A DNA stretch of 64,000 nt, taken from Ch67 sp041395845. Its GTDB lineage: Bacteria > Pseudomonadota > Gammaproteobacteria > Pseudomonadales > Ketobacteraceae. Positions 63,276 through 64,000 of the stretch are shown piece by piece (the stretch's first letter is position 1; every line of letters starts with the position of its first letter). The DNA is taken from assembly GCA_041395845.1 (NCBI GenBank), contig JAWKZS010000003.1:1-64000 (forward strand), read 5' to 3'. Under the pieces are notes generated by a model. It did no database searches. It saw nothing but the letters and a program-made list of their open reading frames with translations, and had not been told where the DNA came from. The translations under genes and the position numbers were made by a program.

Positions 63276-63427
63276 GCTGATTTCCTCGACTCTCTGTGAG
63301 TCACTATAACTATTGAGATTGAGCTGAAATAGAGAGGTGTAGCGTATGACCAAAAAGACGAGGTACTACTGAGGGGACTTCGTGATGGTTGAGCATAAGA
63401 TACTAGCCGAACTCTCCAGCTTTATGA

Positions 63428-63455
63428 ATCATAGGCGGATGGCGGCCGAAGTCAA
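63428..63455 (-). promoter_or_regulatory. Putative sigma70 promoter of the cold-shock gene
   Basis: On the minus strand TTGACT (63455-63450), 16-base spacer, TATGAT (63433-63428). Good match in both hexamers; transcription would begin near 63421 and yield a leader of about 145 nt before ATG 63275. Confidence 0.65.
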
Positions 63456-63592
63456 TCATTCTTTTTGCTGCAGACAAACAAACATAGGCTGGCCGGTCAA
63501 TAAGCCGCATACTATCAGCGGCTTGCCGCGTTGCCGACCGTCGCGAAACGCGTGCAGCTTGCGGTTGGGCGACGGCTGACGATAAATAAAAA

Positions 63593-64000
63593 ATGAACGA
63601 ATTCCACGACCCTTATGACGTTTTTCGTGATCCCGGATTGAGCGCGGCCGGTCTGAATCTGCAGGCGGTCATTGCCGTGGAAGATTTGCCTGATCCGTTA
63701 CAGGCAATGCTGGCGGCCGGGGTCGAGGGGGCTGCGATTCGTACCCTGGTGCTGTTTGGTAATGGCGGCCCCGGCTTCTGGCGTGCCTATTGCGCGCATC
63801 CACCTGCACCATCCCACCCAGTTGACTCCTTTTCCCGAGCGCAGGTGAGTGCCTTCATGGCGCGACGCTTTGCCGGTGTTTCGTTCCATTTCCTCTATCC
63901 GGGCGACCATGCCGTACCGTTGCAGACCCTGGGGCAGTGGGTTGGCTGGCATCATGATTCACCCATGAGAGTCGGCATCAATGACACCTGGGGCTTGTGG
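63593..64000 (+). CDS. Hypothetical protein, 5' part (QueG/MMACHC-like)
   Basis: At least 136 residues from ATG 63593 (MNEFHDPYDVFRDPGLSAAG), cut by the window end. The start AVIAVEDLPDPLQAML, a Leu/Gly strand RTLVLFGNGGPGFWRAY and VDSFSRAQVSAF, then FHFLYPGDHAVPLQTLGQWV and VGINDTWGLW, resemble a family of small cobalamin- or FeS-type reductase-like proteins related to the N-terminal part of QueG/MMACHC. That assignment rests on memory of the pattern and is weak. No clear ribosome site, as the region before ATG is A-rich (ATAAATAAAAA). Confidence 0.55.
   Translation, partial: MNEFHDPYDVFRDPGLSAAGLNLQAVIAVEDLPDPLQAMLAAGVEGAAIRTLVLFGNGGPGFWRAYCAHPPAPSHPVDSFSRAQVSAFMARRFAGVSFHFLYPGDHAVPLQTLGQWVGWHHDSPMRVGINDTWGLW

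Noticed and set aside
63382..63579. 65-residue plus-strand frame upstream of the last gene
   Set aside because: Overlaps the cold-shock promoter, no recognisable sequence and unlike neighbouring codon use.

Overview
The window is a gene-dense, roughly 58-60% GC stretch of a gammaproteobacterial chromosome. The gene orders point to the Pseudomonas / Alcanivorax / Marinobacter part of the class: ypjD-yfjD next to ffh-rpsP-rimM-trmD-rplS, xerD-dsbC-hom-thrC-recJ, prfB-lysS, and a TetR regulator divergent from a desaturase/ferredoxin-reductase pair. Two ~590-residue acyl-CoA dehydrogenases, a crotonase, a desaturase and a fatty-acyl type regulator suggest a lipid-using aerobe. This placement is inference. 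I see no rRNA, tRNA, CRISPR array, phage or insertion sequence.

Layout. 1-3.5 kb: 3' part of purL. 3.7-9 kb: a YqfO/NIF3-like protein and two tandem 7TMR-DISM hybrid histidine kinases. 9-16 kb: two Nudix enzymes, DUF3135, gamma carbonic anhydrase, DUF1289, purT, a metallo-beta-lactamase-fold lipoprotein, a patatin and a tandem-FHA protein. 16-22 kb: yfjD/ypjD relatives and the ffh/ribosomal operon. 22-25.5 kb: a PstS-like protein and a porin-like protein, divergent from a third hybrid kinase. 25.5-29 kb: a ScfR/RamB-type regulator divergent from an acyl-CoA dehydrogenase. 29-33.7 kb: a long coiled-coil periplasmic protein, a frameshifted mgtE, a frameshifted outer-membrane barrel and a small helical protein. 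33.7-37 kb: desaturase, ferredoxin reductase and TetR regulator. 37-42 kb: a three-PAS chemoreceptor, a diguanylate cyclase and a small membrane peptide. 42-50 kb: an acyltransferase, frameshifted xerD, dsbC, hom, thrC and recJ. 50-57 kb: a PilJ-N protein, a quinone reductase, YceI, a second diguanylate cyclase, a crotonase and an acyl-CoA dehydrogenase. 57-64 kb: a GlxA-type AraC regulator, prfB with its programmed frameshift, lysS, two envelope proteins, a cold-shock protein and a partial gene.

The most unusual feature is a family of four dispersed long palindromes (26979-27092, 46617-46730, 57130-57257, 59546-59661). All share one ~55-65 nt core that folds into two short hairpins whose loops carry ATCC(A/C)T. 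Each core is enclosed by 25-37 bp arms that are complementary within a copy but differ between copies. A fifth, unrelated structured element at 3518-3700 has a 30-position stem with three G.U-compatible positions. 

Other points of interest are RamB-like operator motifs in front of the acyl-CoA dehydrogenase, a FabR/DesT-like palindrome in front of the desaturase operon, a YceI protein fused to what looks like the tail of a cytochrome b561, and four proteins sharing the 7TMR-DISM sensor (two kinases, two cyclases). Three genes (mgtE, an outer-membrane barrel, xerD) carry small indels whose simplest corrections restore full-length products, so sequence error is at least as likely as true decay.
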